A stretch of 40,115 bases of DNA from Bacteroides sp. CAG:443 (GCA_000432735.1 FR887839.1:1-40115), one strand, 5' to 3'. Shown: positions 28,121 through 36,692, counted from the stretch's first letter. Numbers and translations: made by a program. Notes: generated by a model from the sequence alone, not told the origin.

Positions 28121-29458
28121 ATGAATAATTTGTGGACAAAGTGTATGACTTTTGCATGTCTGGCATTGTTGACCTTACAGGCCTCGGCAAAAGATCTCTT
28201 TCCAGATGGTACTCCCATACCCGATTGGTTTCGGCAAGCGGAGGTTGCTAAATTGGAAGATTTAGGAAAAATCTATCAGATAACGGATTATGGAGTGATA
28301 AATGATAGTACAATTGTACAGACTCAGAAGATACAAGCTGTAATTGATAAGGCTTCTCTGGAAGGAGGAGGTGTAATTTACGTTCCTCGAGGTACATTTT
28401 TAAGTGGTTCGTTGTTCTTTAAACCGCAGACTCATCTTTATGTAGAAGCAGATGGAGTATTGAAGGGAAGCGATGATATCAGTGACTTTGCTGTCATTGA
28501 TACGCGTATGGAAGGACAGAACTTAAAATATTTTGCGGCTCTTGTCAATGCTATTGGTGTGGATGGGTTTACAATATCGGGCAAAGGACGTATAAATGGA
28601 AACGGATTGCGTTACTGGAAATCATTTTGGCTTCGTCGTCAGGTAAATCCTAAATGTACAAACTTGGAAGAACTTCGTCCTCGCCTGGTATATATTGCTG
28701 ATTCGAAGAATGTACAATTATCAGGGGTACGATTGGAAAATTCTCCATTTTGGACAACACATTTATATCGTTGTGAAAATGTGAAACTGCTGAATCTTCA
28801 TATCTCTGCACCACACTTTCCGGTAAAAGCACCCAGTTCCGATGCTATCGATATTGATGTTTGTACGAATGTACTGGTTAAAGGTTGCTATATGTCCGTA
28901 AACGATGATGCTATCGCATTGAAAGGCGGCAAAGGTCCTTGGGCTGATCAGGATAAGATACATAATGGCTCTAACCGTAACATTATTATAGAAGATTGCA
29001 TTTATGGGCTTTGCCATAGTGCATTGACTTGCGGAAGTGAGTCAATACATAATCATAACATTATTCTTCGCCGTTGTCATTTGGATGATGCGAAACGGTT
29101 GTTGTGGCTGAAAATGCGTCCTGATACACCTCAGAATTATGAATATATTACGATAGAAAATATCACGGGTACGGTAGGCAGCTTTTTGTTTGCAAAGCCT
29201 TGGAAGCAGTTTTTTGATTTGAAAGGATGTAAGGATATACCTTATTCTTGTGCCAGTCATGTAGTAATGCGGAATATTTCGATGGAGTGTGAGGTGTTTT
29301 TTGATGTAACACGGGCTGATGATCAATATAAATTGTCGAATTTTATTTTTGAAAATTTGGATTTGAAAGTAAAGACGAATCCCAATGTTCATATAGATTA
29401 TATTGATGGATTTGAATTGAAAAATGTAAAACTCAATGGAAAGAAAGTAGAAAAGTAG
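28121..29458 (+). CDS. GH28 family pectin hydrolase, second copy
   Basis: 445 residues, signal peptide about 1-23 (LQASAKD). The beta-helix blocks are those of a divergent GH28: SSDAIDID at 239-246 (Asp241/Asp244), VNDDAIALKGG at 260-270 (Asp262/Asp263), CHSALTCGSES with His299, and WLKMR at 329-333. The catalytic acids are present but the surrounding sequence differs clearly from the first GH28 (NGDGLD and GDDGICLKSG there), so the two probably cut different bonds, for instance GalA-Rha versus GalA-GalA, or release different ends. It has its own activator-type promoter and ends the PUL on the right. Confidence 0.88.
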   Translation: MNNLWTKCMTFACLALLTLQASAKDLFPDGTPIPDWFRQAEVAKLEDLGKIYQITDYGVINDSTIVQTQKIQAVIDKASLEGGGVIYVPRGTFLSGSLFFKPQTHLYVEADGVLKGSDDISDFAVIDTRMEGQNLKYFAALVNAIGVDGFTISGKGRINGNGLRYWKSFWLRRQVNPKCTNLEELRPRLVYIADSKNVQLSGVRLENSPFWTTHLYRCENVKLLNLHISAPHFPVKAPSSDAIDIDVCTNVLVKGCYMSVNDDAIALKGGKGPWADQDKIHNGSNRNIIIEDCIYGLCHSALTCGSESIHNHNIILRRCHLDDAKRLLWLKMRPDTPQNYEYITIENITGTVGSFLFAKPWKQFFDLKGCKDIPYSCASHVVMRNISMECEVFFDVTRADDQYKLSNFIFENLDLKVKTNPNVHIDYIDGFELKNVKLNGKKVEK

Positions 29459-29497
29459 TTTTTATAGGTATTAGTATAGATATAATTATCTAAAAAC

Positions 29498-29530
29498 AAA
29501 AAACCGACTCTCGTTATGAGAATCGGTTTT
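29498..29530. terminator. Bidirectional terminator between GH28 and rplS
   Basis: AAAACCGA.TCTC (from 29500) pairs with GAGA.TCGGTTTT, loop GTTAT, with A and T runs on either side. It suits both convergent genes and marks the right border of the PUL. Confidence 0.85.
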
Positions 29531-29558
29531 CTGTATGTAAGGAATAATAGATTCAGTA

Positions 29559-29912
29559 TTACAAGTTAACGCGTTTTTCCTGAATTCTAGCTTTCTTACC
29601 AGTAAGAGCACGCAAGTAGTACAATTTAGCACGACGTACTTTACCAACTTTGTTGACAGTGATGCTGTCGATAGCCGGAGATTCAAGAGGGAAGATACGT
29701 TCTACACCTACAGTTCCTGACATTTTACGTACAGTGAAACGTTTCTTTTCACCGTGACCTGAAATTTTGATAACAACACCGCGATACAACTGAACACGTT
29801 CCTTGCTACCTTCAACGATACGGTATGCTACTGTGATAGTATCACCAGCTTTGAATGAAGGATGCTGTTTGCCAGTAGCAAATGCTTCTTCTGCAATTTT
29901 AATTAAATCCAT
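29559..29912 (-). CDS. rplS: 50S ribosomal protein L19
   Basis: 117 residues from MDLIKIAEEAFATGKQHPSF. It is near identical to Bacteroidetes L19 as I remember it, with FKAGDTITVAYRI, QLYRGVVIKI, FTVRKMSGTVGVERIFPL, and the KLYYLRALTGKKARI C-terminus. It sits at the 30S-50S interface of the ribosome. The open frame extends 29 codons further upstream, but that part is not conserved in L19 and runs through the probable 5' leader, so the start at 29912 is preferred. It stands as a single gene between the PUL and a 5'-nucleotidase operon. Confidence 0.97.
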   Translation of the reverse strand: MDLIKIAEEAFATGKQHPSFKAGDTITVAYRIVEGSKERVQLYRGVVIKISGHGEKKRFTVRKMSGTVGVERIFPLESPAIDSITVNKVGKVRRAKLYYLRALTGKKARIQEKRVNL

Positions 29913-29996
29913 TTTCTTTTTTAAATTAAATTGTTTATCGTTACAACGCAACATATCAAGTAACTCTTCTTTGACAGCGATTGCGCGAAAGCGGTG

Positions 29997-30028
29997 CAAA
30001 GTAAGTGATTTTCTACGATATAGGCAAA
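29997..30028 (-). promoter_or_regulatory. Promoter of rplS
   Basis: On the minus strand TTTG (30028-30025), 20 nt, then TTACTTTG (30004-29997), one mismatch to TAnnTTTG. The implied leader before the rplS start is about 75-80 nt, long enough for autoregulatory structure, though none was identified. Confidence 0.6.
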
Positions 30029-30054
30029 TGTTTCGGGGATATTTTGATACAAAT

Positions 30055-30086
30055 CTTGTGTCCGTTTGCTTTTTTCCCTATATTTG
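30055..30086 (+). promoter_or_regulatory. Promoter of the 5'-nucleotidase pair
   Basis: CTTG at 30055-30058, 20 nt, then a perfect -7 TATATTTG at 30079-30086. The gene starts about 19 nt after the expected transcription start. Confidence 0.65.
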
Positions 30087-30110
30087 GACAATAAATATGA
30101 ATGATAATAT

Positions 30111-30866
30111 ATGAAAAAGTATGTGATTTACGCCATATTGGCTGGCTCTCTTGTGCTTACCGCCTGTAGTTCCAGTTATTCTTTGGTGTCGGTGGAGGGA
30201 GGAAGAGTGCCCATTACCAGTGTTTACGATGAGCAGCAGGATCAGGCTGCGTGGAGAATTTTACAGCCTTATCAGGATAAGATAGACAGTCTGATGACAC
30301 CGGTCATCGGCCATTCAGCCCGGAAGCTTGAGGCATACCGCCCTGAATCTCCGCTTTCGAACCTGATTGCCGATATCCTTTGCCAGAGTGCGGAAGCCAA
30401 GTTGGGCACGAAGGTGGATGTCGGGGTGATGAATATAGGAGGCATTCGTAATATACTGAATGAGGGAAACATTACTTTTGGTTCTATTTATGAAATCAGT
30501 CCTTTCCAGAATGCATTGTCGGTTGTTGTCTTAAAGGGAGCAGATCTGATGGAACTCTTCAAGCAGATTGCGGCGGTGCATGGTGAAGGCTTGAGCGGAG
30601 CGCAGCTGGTAATTTCGAAGGATGGAGAACTGCTGAGCGCGAAGGTGGGAGGAAGTCCGGTCGATCCGCAGAAGGAATACCGGGTGGCTACCATCGACTA
30701 TTTGGCAGAAGGCAATGATCATATGGAAGCTTTCAAGAATGCTGTATCAAAGACTGAGCCGCAGGAAGCTATTTTGCGTGACTTGTTTATCGATTATGTC
30801 AAGCAGTGTGAGGCAAAAGGTGTTTTTGTGAATGCCAATGTGGAAGGGCGTATTGTAGAACAATGA
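30111..30866 (+). CDS. 5'-nucleotidase C-terminal-domain lipoprotein
   Basis: 251 residues with a lipoprotein signal (Cys19 in VLTAC). The whole mature protein corresponds to the C-terminal, substrate-binding domain of UshA-type 5'-nucleotidases: ESPLSNLIADIL, VGVMNIGGIRN, GNITFGSIYEISPFQN and YRVATIDYLAEGNDHM. On its own it lacks the metal centre and should not hydrolyse nucleotides. The matching metallophosphatase domain is encoded 13 bp downstream as a separate protein. The two products probably cooperate in the periplasm, one membrane-anchored, to dephosphorylate nucleotides. This order is the reverse of that in fused UshA. The partnership is inferred from adjacency. Confidence 0.85.
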   Translation: MKKYVIYAILAGSLVLTACSSSYSLVSVEGGRVPITSVYDEQQDQAAWRILQPYQDKIDSLMTPVIGHSARKLEAYRPESPLSNLIADILCQSAEAKLGTKVDVGVMNIGGIRNILNEGNITFGSIYEISPFQNALSVVVLKGADLMELFKQIAAVHGEGLSGAQLVISKDGELLSAKVGGSPVDPQKEYRVATIDYLAEGNDHMEAFKNAVSKTEPQEAILRDLFIDYVKQCEAKGVFVNANVEGRIVEQ

Positions 30867-30879
30867 TAAAGAATATTAT

Positions 30880-31722
30880 ATGAAAAGACTATATTTCATT
30901 TTATGGGTATGCTTGTTTTCCGGAGTGTTGGCTGCCCAGTCGACCAAGGAACTGTATTTGTTTCATACCAACGATATGCATAGCCGTGTAGAACCGTTCC
31001 CGAAAGATTTTCAGGATACGATGCTGGCTGATAAGGCGGGGCTGTTGCGCCGTGCCACTTTTATCAAGCAGCAGCGTAAGATTCATGAAGACTTGTTGCT
31101 GTTCGATTCGGGAGATTTCTCACAGGGTACTCCTTATTATAATATGTTCAAAGGAGAGGTAGAGATAAAGCTGATGAACGAAATGGGTTATGATGCGGGT
31201 ACTATCGGAAACCATGAATTCGATTTTGGACTGGATAATATGGCAAGATTGTTCAAAATGGCTAATTATCCTATCGTCTGTGCGAATTATGATGTGACAG
31301 GTACGGTGCTCGAAGGACTGGTAAAAGAGTATACGGTCATTCAGCGTAACGGAGTGAAGATCGGCGTTTTCGGACTGGGTGCGCAACTGGATGGACTGGT
31401 GGCCTCCGAATGTTACGGGAATGTGAAGTTTGAAGACCCGGTTTCGGAAGCACAGCGCATTGCGGATCTGCTGCGGAATAAAGAGCATTGTGATGTGGTA
31501 ATCTGTCTTTCTCATCTGGGATGGAAAGGCGAGCCGTATAGTGATATCGAACTGATAGAAAACACTCGTGGCATTGATGTTGTATTGGGAGGACATTCTC
31601 ATTCTTACTTCGAGGGGCCGGAGTATTATAAAAATCTGGATGGAATCGAGATTCCGGTACAGCAGATGGGAAAGAATGGCGCTTTCGTCGGTAAAATGAT
31701 CCTGAAACTTCAGAAAAATTGA
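30880..31722 (+). CDS. Secreted 5'-nucleotidase-type metallophosphatase
   Basis: 280 residues, signal peptide about 1-19 (GVLAAQ). It is the N-terminal, dinuclear-metal domain of UshA/5'-nucleotidases: HTNDMHSR at 29-36 (Asp32, His34), FDSGDFSQG with Asp79, GNHEFDFG at 110-117, LSHLGW, and GGHSHSYF with two metal-binding His near 239-241. It stops at the end of the catalytic domain. The C-terminal substrate-recognition domain is the separate lipoprotein just upstream. Likely substrates are nucleotide monophosphates or related phosphate esters in the periplasm. The pair is a conserved-looking split, not a frameshift: each part has its own export signal and start. Confidence 0.9.
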   Translation: MKRLYFILWVCLFSGVLAAQSTKELYLFHTNDMHSRVEPFPKDFQDTMLADKAGLLRRATFIKQQRKIHEDLLLFDSGDFSQGTPYYNMFKGEVEIKLMNEMGYDAGTIGNHEFDFGLDNMARLFKMANYPIVCANYDVTGTVLEGLVKEYTVIQRNGVKIGVFGLGAQLDGLVASECYGNVKFEDPVSEAQRIADLLRNKEHCDVVICLSHLGWKGEPYSDIELIENTRGIDVVLGGHSHSYFEGPEYYKNLDGIEIPVQQMGKNGAFVGKMILKLQKN

Positions 31723-31800
31723 TACGGAAGGACTGGCACGAATTGAAAAAGTGCAAGTCGGAAGATTTTGTTGGTTAATTATAAAAGAGGGAGAAAGAGA

Positions 31801-34779
31801 ATGAATAGACGTTTGGTTGGATTGCTTGTTTGTTTGTTGCTATGGATAGGGGCGCATGCTTCTTCTGTAAAGATACTGAAACAGATAGATGATACTGTGG
31901 CGTGTAACCACTGGGTAGAGGAACAACTTGCCCGCATGACCTTGAAGCAGAAAATAGGTCAGCTGTTTATTCATACGGTTGCCCCGATAACTACGCAGAA
32001 AAATAAGAGTAGCATCGAAAGTGCCGTTAAAGAATATGGCATCGGGGGCTTGCTTTTTTCGAAAGGTGAGTTGGAGAAGCAGGTACAACTCACAAACCAG
32101 GCTCAGCAGTGGGCCGATATTCCCCTGATGATTGCTTTTGACGGGGAGTGGGGGCTGGGTATGCGCCTGAACAATACTCCTGAATTTCCACGTAACCGGG
32201 TGCTGGGATGTATTCAGAATGATACCTTGATTTATCAGTACGGGAAGGAAGTGGCTAGGCAGCTTCGTGAAATAGGAGTACAGGTGAATCTGGCTCCTGT
32301 GGCCGATGTGGATAATAATCCGGATAATCCGGTTATCAATGTGCGTTCGTTTGGAAGCGATCCGAAACAGGTCGCACGTAAGGTGGTAGCCTATTCCCGC
32401 GGCTTGGAAGACGGAGGTGTGTTGGCTGTCTGCAAACATTTCCCTGGCCATGGCGATACAGACAGAGATTCACATCATGTATTGCCGGTGCTTAATTTCA
32501 CTCGTGATCGTTTGGACAGCGTGGAGCTGTATCCTTTTCAGGAGGCTGTAAAGGCTGGAGTAGGAGGAGTGATGATAGGGCATCTGCATGTGGCTGAACT
32601 GGACAGCAAACCGGCGTCTATTTCTTCGGAAGTGATTACTTCGGTATTGCGCAATGATTTGAATTTTTCCGGGCTGGTATTCACGGATGCATTGGAAATG
32701 AAAGGCATTTCGGATAATGCAGATAATCTGTGCGTACAGGCTTTGTTGGCAGGAAACGATTTGCTGCTGGTACCACGGAACTTGAAAAAGAGTTTTGAAA
32801 GTATAATGCGTGCCGTTAAGTCGGGTAAATTGAGTGAACAGCTCATAACAGACAGGTGTCGTAAGGTACTTACTTATAAGTATGCTTTAGGATTAAAGCA
32901 GAGGCCGAGTGTGAAACTCGAAGGAATCGGGCAGCGTATCCATACGGCTGGAACAGACAGTTTGCTGGTTACTTTGGAGAAAGCTGCGGTAACGGTTCTG
33001 AAGGATTCGGCAGACGTGCTTCCCCTGGATTTGTCGCTGTCGGGAAATGTTCTGTTGAGCTTGTCTTTTTCCTTGTCGGATGCGTATCCTTTTTATAAGG
33101 AATTGAAAAAAACGGTTTCATTGGCTTGGCTGTATGGTAACACAGATTCTCTTTCTTTACAACAGCTTCAGGAACGTATTATTCCGGCTCAGCAAGTGAT
33201 TGTCGCAGTTCATCCCAATAGTAATTTTCAGACATTTCTTCCGTTATTGGAGCGTTTGGCCCTCGATAAGCCTGTTGTCGTGGTGTGTTTTTCTCCTCAA
33301 AATACTTTGCAGGAGATGTCGGCTGTCTTGCGAAATGCTTCGGCTGTCGTACTGGCTCATACGGATAAAGAGTCTGTTCAGCGTTATGTAGCCGATGTCA
33401 TGACGGGGCAGAAAGTGGTGAACGGACGACTGTCTGTTGATATGGCTGGATTATGGAAAAGCGGAACGGGTATAACGCTCGATCCGGATTATCCTCGTTC
33501 TTATACTCCTGAGGAACTGGGTATGGATTCCCGGGTATTGGCGACTATTGATAGCATTGCAAAAGAAGGCGTATTGGAAAAGGCTTATCCTGGATGTCAT
33601 GTCCTGATAACGAAAGACGGTTATCCTGTATACAATAAATGTTTCGGCTCGTTGACGTACGATGGTAAAGAGAGAGTAAGGGAACATACGATATACGATC
33701 TGGCTTCGTTGAGTAAAGCGGCGGGGACCTTGCTGGCTGTTATGAAACTCTACGACGAAGGTAAGTTCGGACTGACGGACAAGGTGAGCCGTTATTTGCC
33801 GGCTCTGAGAAAAACGGACAAGGAAAATATAACAATTCAGGATTTATTGTTTCATGAATCTGGTTTGCCGTCGTATTTACCGTTTTATGAAGAGGCTATA
33901 GATATGAAGACTTGCAAAGGTGGTCTTTTCCGTAAGAAACCGGATGCCGGACATCGCTTGCAGGTCGCACCTAATATGTACGCATGTACAAGCTTTTCGT
34001 TTAAGAAAGAATGGGTGTCTACTGCTCCTTCGGAGGTTTATTCTTTGCAATTGTCCGATAGTCTGTTCTTGAACAAAGACTTTAAGCAGGCTGTTATGCG
34101 TGAAATAATCAAGGCTCCATTGAAAGGACATTCGTATCGGTATAGTTGTCTGAACTTTATGTTGCTGAAGGAAATGGTGGAGAGCATTGCAAAGGTTCCG
34201 ATGGATGAGTATCTGGATAGTGTATTCTTTAAGCCTATGGGACTGATGTATACGTCGTATAATCCGTTGAAACGCTTTCCTAAGGAACAAATTGCTCCAA
34301 CTGCCGAGAAAGATTTCTTGCGTGGAGGACCTTTGCAGGGGTATGTTCATGATGAAGCCGCTGCATTTATGGGTGGTGTATCAGGAAATGCCGGATTGTT
34401 CTCTACGGCACACGATGTGGCTGTACTTTTCCAGATGTTACTCGACAGAGGAATTTGTGGCGATCGTCGTTATCTGAGTCGGGCTACTTGCGATTTGTTC
34501 ATTGGCATGAAGTCGAAAAACAGTCGCCGTGGCTTAGGATTCGACAAGCCGGATACAGAGAAACAGGATGAAAGTCCGTGTACTTTCGAAGCTCCGGCTT
34601 CTGTTTTCGGGCATACTGGCTTTACGGGAACTTGTGTATGGGCAGATCCGGATAATGATCTGGTCTTTGTCTTTCTGAGTAACCGTACTTATCCTGTAGC
34701 TTATGGACAGAATAATCTGACAAAGCTGGAAATCCGGTCACGTATCCAACAAGCAATGTATCAATCTTTAATGCATTGA
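31801..34779 (+). CDS. GH3 glycosidase fused to beta-lactamase-like serine hydrolase
   Basis: 992 residues from the ATG at 31801, behind a purine-rich GAGGGAGAAAGAGA and giving a proper signal peptide (to about GAHA). Residues about 30-380 form a NagZ-like GH3 domain, with KHFPGHGDTDRDSHH at 212-226 (His/Asp acid-base dyad) and nucleophile Asp296 in VFTDALEMKGI. A short GH3 C-terminal-type domain runs to about 560. Residues about 580-990 are a class C beta-lactamase/CubicO-like domain: SLSK (Ser636, Lys639), YSC at 781-783 and HTG at 938-940. The NagZ resemblance suggests release of N-acetylglucosamine from peptidoglycan fragments, with the second domain acting on a peptide or ester. Cys replaces the usual Asn or Asp of the YxN motif. 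A function in cell-wall recycling is inferred. Confidence 0.85.
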   Translation: MNRRLVGLLVCLLLWIGAHASSVKILKQIDDTVACNHWVEEQLARMTLKQKIGQLFIHTVAPITTQKNKSSIESAVKEYGIGGLLFSKGELEKQVQLTNQAQQWADIPLMIAFDGEWGLGMRLNNTPEFPRNRVLGCIQNDTLIYQYGKEVARQLREIGVQVNLAPVADVDNNPDNPVINVRSFGSDPKQVARKVVAYSRGLEDGGVLAVCKHFPGHGDTDRDSHHVLPVLNFTRDRLDSVELYPFQEAVKAGVGGVMIGHLHVAELDSKPASISSEVITSVLRNDLNFSGLVFTDALEMKGISDNADNLCVQALLAGNDLLLVPRNLKKSFESIMRAVKSGKLSEQLITDRCRKVLTYKYALGLKQRPSVKLEGIGQRIHTAGTDSLLVTLEKAAVTVLKDSADVLPLDLSLSGNVLLSLSFSLSDAYPFYKELKKTVSLAWLYGNTDSLSLQQLQERIIPAQQVIVAVHPNSNFQTFLPLLERLALDKPVVVVCFSPQNTLQEMSAVLRNASAVVLAHTDKESVQRYVADVMTGQKVVNGRLSVDMAGLWKSGTGITLDPDYPRSYTPEELGMDSRVLATIDSIAKEGVLEKAYPGCHVLITKDGYPVYNKCFGSLTYDGKERVREHTIYDLASLSKAAGTLLAVMKLYDEGKFGLTDKVSRYLPALRKTDKENITIQDLLFHESGLPSYLPFYEEAIDMKTCKGGLFRKKPDAGHRLQVAPNMYACTSFSFKKEWVSTAPSEVYSLQLSDSLFLNKDFKQAVMREIIKAPLKGHSYRYSCLNFMLLKEMVESIAKVPMDEYLDSVFFKPMGLMYTSYNPLKRFPKEQIAPTAEKDFLRGGPLQGYVHDEAAAFMGGVSGNAGLFSTAHDVAVLFQMLLDRGICGDRRYLSRATCDLFIGMKSKNSRRGLGFDKPDTEKQDESPCTFEAPASVFGHTGFTGTCVWADPDNDLVFVFLSNRTYPVAYGQNNLTKLEIRSRIQQAMYQSLMH

Positions 34780-34848
34780 TGCTATTTAGACATGATACAA
34801 ATTAGGGAAATAGTGTAAAGTAGATATTACAAATCTCATCAAAAAGAT

Positions 34849-34856
34849 TACCTTTG
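34849..34856 (+). promoter_or_regulatory. -7 element of the ferredoxin gene
   Basis: Perfect TACCTTTG, about 37 nt before the expected coding start, giving a short leader. The -33 region (about 34825) has no clear TTTG. Confidence 0.5.
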
Positions 34857-34898
34857 CATCATCAAATTAGTACTAATAATAATTTAACTTTTACTACA

Positions 34899-35066
34899 AT
34901 GGCTTACGTAATTAGTGACGATTGTATCGCTTGCGGTACTTGTATCGATGAATGTCCGGTTGGAGCAATCTCTGAAGGTGATAAATATTCTATCAACCCG
35001 GAAATGTGTACAGAATGTGGAACATGCGCTGATGTATGTCCTTCTGAAGCAATCCATCAGGGATAA
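34899..35066 (+). CDS. 2[4Fe-4S] ferredoxin
   Basis: 55 residues from MAYVISDDC; the frame extends upstream but the promoter lies there, so the ATG at 34899 is used. Eight cysteines in two classical clusters: Cys9, 12, 15, with 19 before Pro, and Cys37, 40, 43, with 47 before Pro (CxxCxxCxxxCP twice). It is a small clostridial-type electron carrier for anaerobic metabolism, for example with pyruvate:ferredoxin oxidoreductase. It is monocistronic: own promoter upstream and a strong terminator directly downstream. Confidence 0.96.
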   Translation: MAYVISDDCIACGTCIDECPVGAISEGDKYSINPEMCTECGTCADVCPSEAIHQG

Positions 35067-35095
35067 TCGACACATCGTCTTATGACAAAATTCAT

Positions 35096-35131
35096 AATAG
35101 GTCATCTTTTATAAAGATGACCTATTTTTTT
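35096..35131 (+). terminator. Rho-independent terminator after ferredoxin
   Basis: AATAGGTCATCTT (from 35096) pairs with AAGATGACCTATT (to 35126) around a short TTATA loop, and runs into T7 (35125-35131). Confidence 0.93.
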
Positions 35132-35175
35132 ATGCCTTTCTAATACTGTTTCAGATTCTTTTCAGTTTTACATTT

Positions 35176-35183
35176 TTACTTTG
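35176..35183 (+). promoter_or_regulatory. Probable -7 element of the PepSY-like gene
   Basis: TTACTTTG, the same variant as at rplS, lies 26 nt before the start codon. The -33 position has no clear match. Confidence 0.4.
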
Positions 35184-35209
35184 TACCATAACATTAAATA
35201 AAATAGCTT

Positions 35210-36556
35210 ATGACAAAATCACGATTATGGTTAGGTGCATGTTTTATGGCTGGTATGTTGTTTTTCACTTCGTGTAGTGACAATGACAAAGTATCTTTTC
35301 CTGATGGAACATCCGGCGATATTCCTGCACAAGTAATGGAAGCATTTAACGCTCAGTTTCCTGGGGCAAGCAATGTTGTGTGGACAACCAAGGCAGGCTA
35401 TGCCGTGGCCGATTTCTATTGGGATGGTATGCGTTCTGCCGATGTTTCACGTAATCATACGGCCTGGTTCGCTTTAGAAAGTGGATTATTGGGTATGACT
35501 GAGCGTGACATTCGTTTCTCTGAATTACCGGAACAGGTTAAGTCTGCTTTTTATGCCAGTGAATATGGTCAGGCTCCATGGGTGGCAGATGATGAAGTGG
35601 ATGTGCTGACAAGAAATGATGCGTCCGAAGTGCTGTATGTTATCGATGTAGAGAAGAAAGAGGGAGGCATAGAAACGGATGTCGATTTGTATTATACTTC
35701 AGAAGGTATTCTGGTAAAGGAGGTTATCGATGCGGACGATAATAAAGATTATCAGGAATATTTACCGCAAACTCCGTCGAATACGGTGGAAAGCTGGCTG
35801 AAAGAAAATTATCCGGATGCCAGAATCATTGACCTGGATAACGAAGATGGAGGTACGGAAGTAGAGTTTATTTCTGGGAACCTGAAGCATGAAGCTTTCT
35901 TCAATCGGGCACAAGCGTGGGTGTATACCAAGACTGAATATAAATTCAGAAATATCGATGAGGTGAAAGATATACCTTCGCAGGTTATTGTTGCCTTGAA
36001 ATCTACAAGTGCTTATTTGGAAGGTGCTCATGTTGAGGAGGCGGAAAAATATGAAACCGAAGTATCTGGAACTTTCTATTGCTTTGAACTGGAAGGACGC
36101 TTTGACGATGATATAAAGGTTTATATAAGTCATGACGGAACTGTCCTGCAAGGGCGTCCCGATTTGGGCGGAAATAATTCTGAAAATACAGGTGCTGTAG
36201 TAAGTGATATCGAGCAGTTTATTCAGGAAAACTATCCGGGAGCTGTCATTATAGAGCGTGATTATGATGACGGATATCTGGAGGTAGATATTCGTCACGA
36301 AGGAAAAGAAAAAGAACTTCTTTTCAATGGCCGGAACGAATGGGTACGTACCTCCTGGGACATCAGCATCAGAGAACTTCCCTCTGCTGTGACGGCAGCT
36401 TTATCGGCAGAAGGTTACCGTATAGATGATGATGAGGCCGAAGTCGTAGAAACAGTCGATTCTTTCTGGTATGAGGTAGAAGTGCAGCGTAGCGGAGAAG
36501 AATTTAAAGTTTTTATCGATGCATCCGGTAGTATATTTCAAGTCTTGAAGGATTAA
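35210..36556 (+). CDS. Lipoprotein with three PepSY-like (DUF2874-type) repeats
   Basis: 448 residues, lipoprotein signal with Cys at about 22 (FFTSC) followed by Ser-Asp-Asn-Asp, the acidic pattern of Bacteroidetes lipoproteins that are exported to the cell surface. The mature part holds three similar units (about 37-170, 185-325 and 335-448). Each begins with a helix ending in a phrase such as AFNAQFPGA, WLKENYPDA or FIQENYPGA, and continues with beta-strands (KAGYAVADFYW, GGTEVEFISG, GYLEVDIRH) and a second helix (IPSQVIVAL, LPSAVTAAL). These are features of the PepSY-like putative beta-lactamase-inhibitor-like family of Bacteroides. It is very acidic. Its function is unknown; binding of a protein or peptide ligand is the usual guess. 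Confidence 0.78.
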   Translation: MTKSRLWLGACFMAGMLFFTSCSDNDKVSFPDGTSGDIPAQVMEAFNAQFPGASNVVWTTKAGYAVADFYWDGMRSADVSRNHTAWFALESGLLGMTERDIRFSELPEQVKSAFYASEYGQAPWVADDEVDVLTRNDASEVLYVIDVEKKEGGIETDVDLYYTSEGILVKEVIDADDNKDYQEYLPQTPSNTVESWLKENYPDARIIDLDNEDGGTEVEFISGNLKHEAFFNRAQAWVYTKTEYKFRNIDEVKDIPSQVIVALKSTSAYLEGAHVEEAEKYETEVSGTFYCFELEGRFDDDIKVYISHDGTVLQGRPDLGGNNSENTGAVVSDIEQFIQENYPGAVIIERDYDDGYLEVDIRHEGKEKELLFNGRNEWVRTSWDISIRELPSAVTAALSAEGYRIDDDEAEVVETVDSFWYEVEVQRSGEEFKVFIDASGSIFQVLKD

Positions 36557-36566
36557 GATTTTCTCT

Positions 36567-36662
36567 ATTCACCACAGGTTGTTCTGATATGATCAAGTTG
36601 ATCAGGTGTTATTCATAGTATGATGTCATAACTTTGGTATATCAGAGCAGTCTGTGGTGAAT
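36567..36662. repeat. 96-bp branched inverted repeat between convergent genes
   Basis: Outer arms: ATTCACCACAG (36567-36577) with CTGTGGTGAAT (36652-36662). After a 5x5 mismatch, TCTGATAT (36583-36590) pairs with ATATCAGA (36639-36646). Inside are two smaller hairpins: TGATCAA-G-TTGATCA (36590-36604), and GTTAT with ATAAC (36608-36632) enclosing CATA-G-TATG. There is no T run on either side, so it does not look like an ordinary terminator. It lies between the 3' ends of the PepSY-like and ROK genes. Confidence 0.75.
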
Positions 36663-36692
36663 ATTTACTGCTATCATATTTTGTCATTGTTG

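Noticed and set aside
29913..29999. 29-codon N-terminal extension of L19
   Set aside because: Not part of the conserved L19 protein; the region is the leader between promoter and start.
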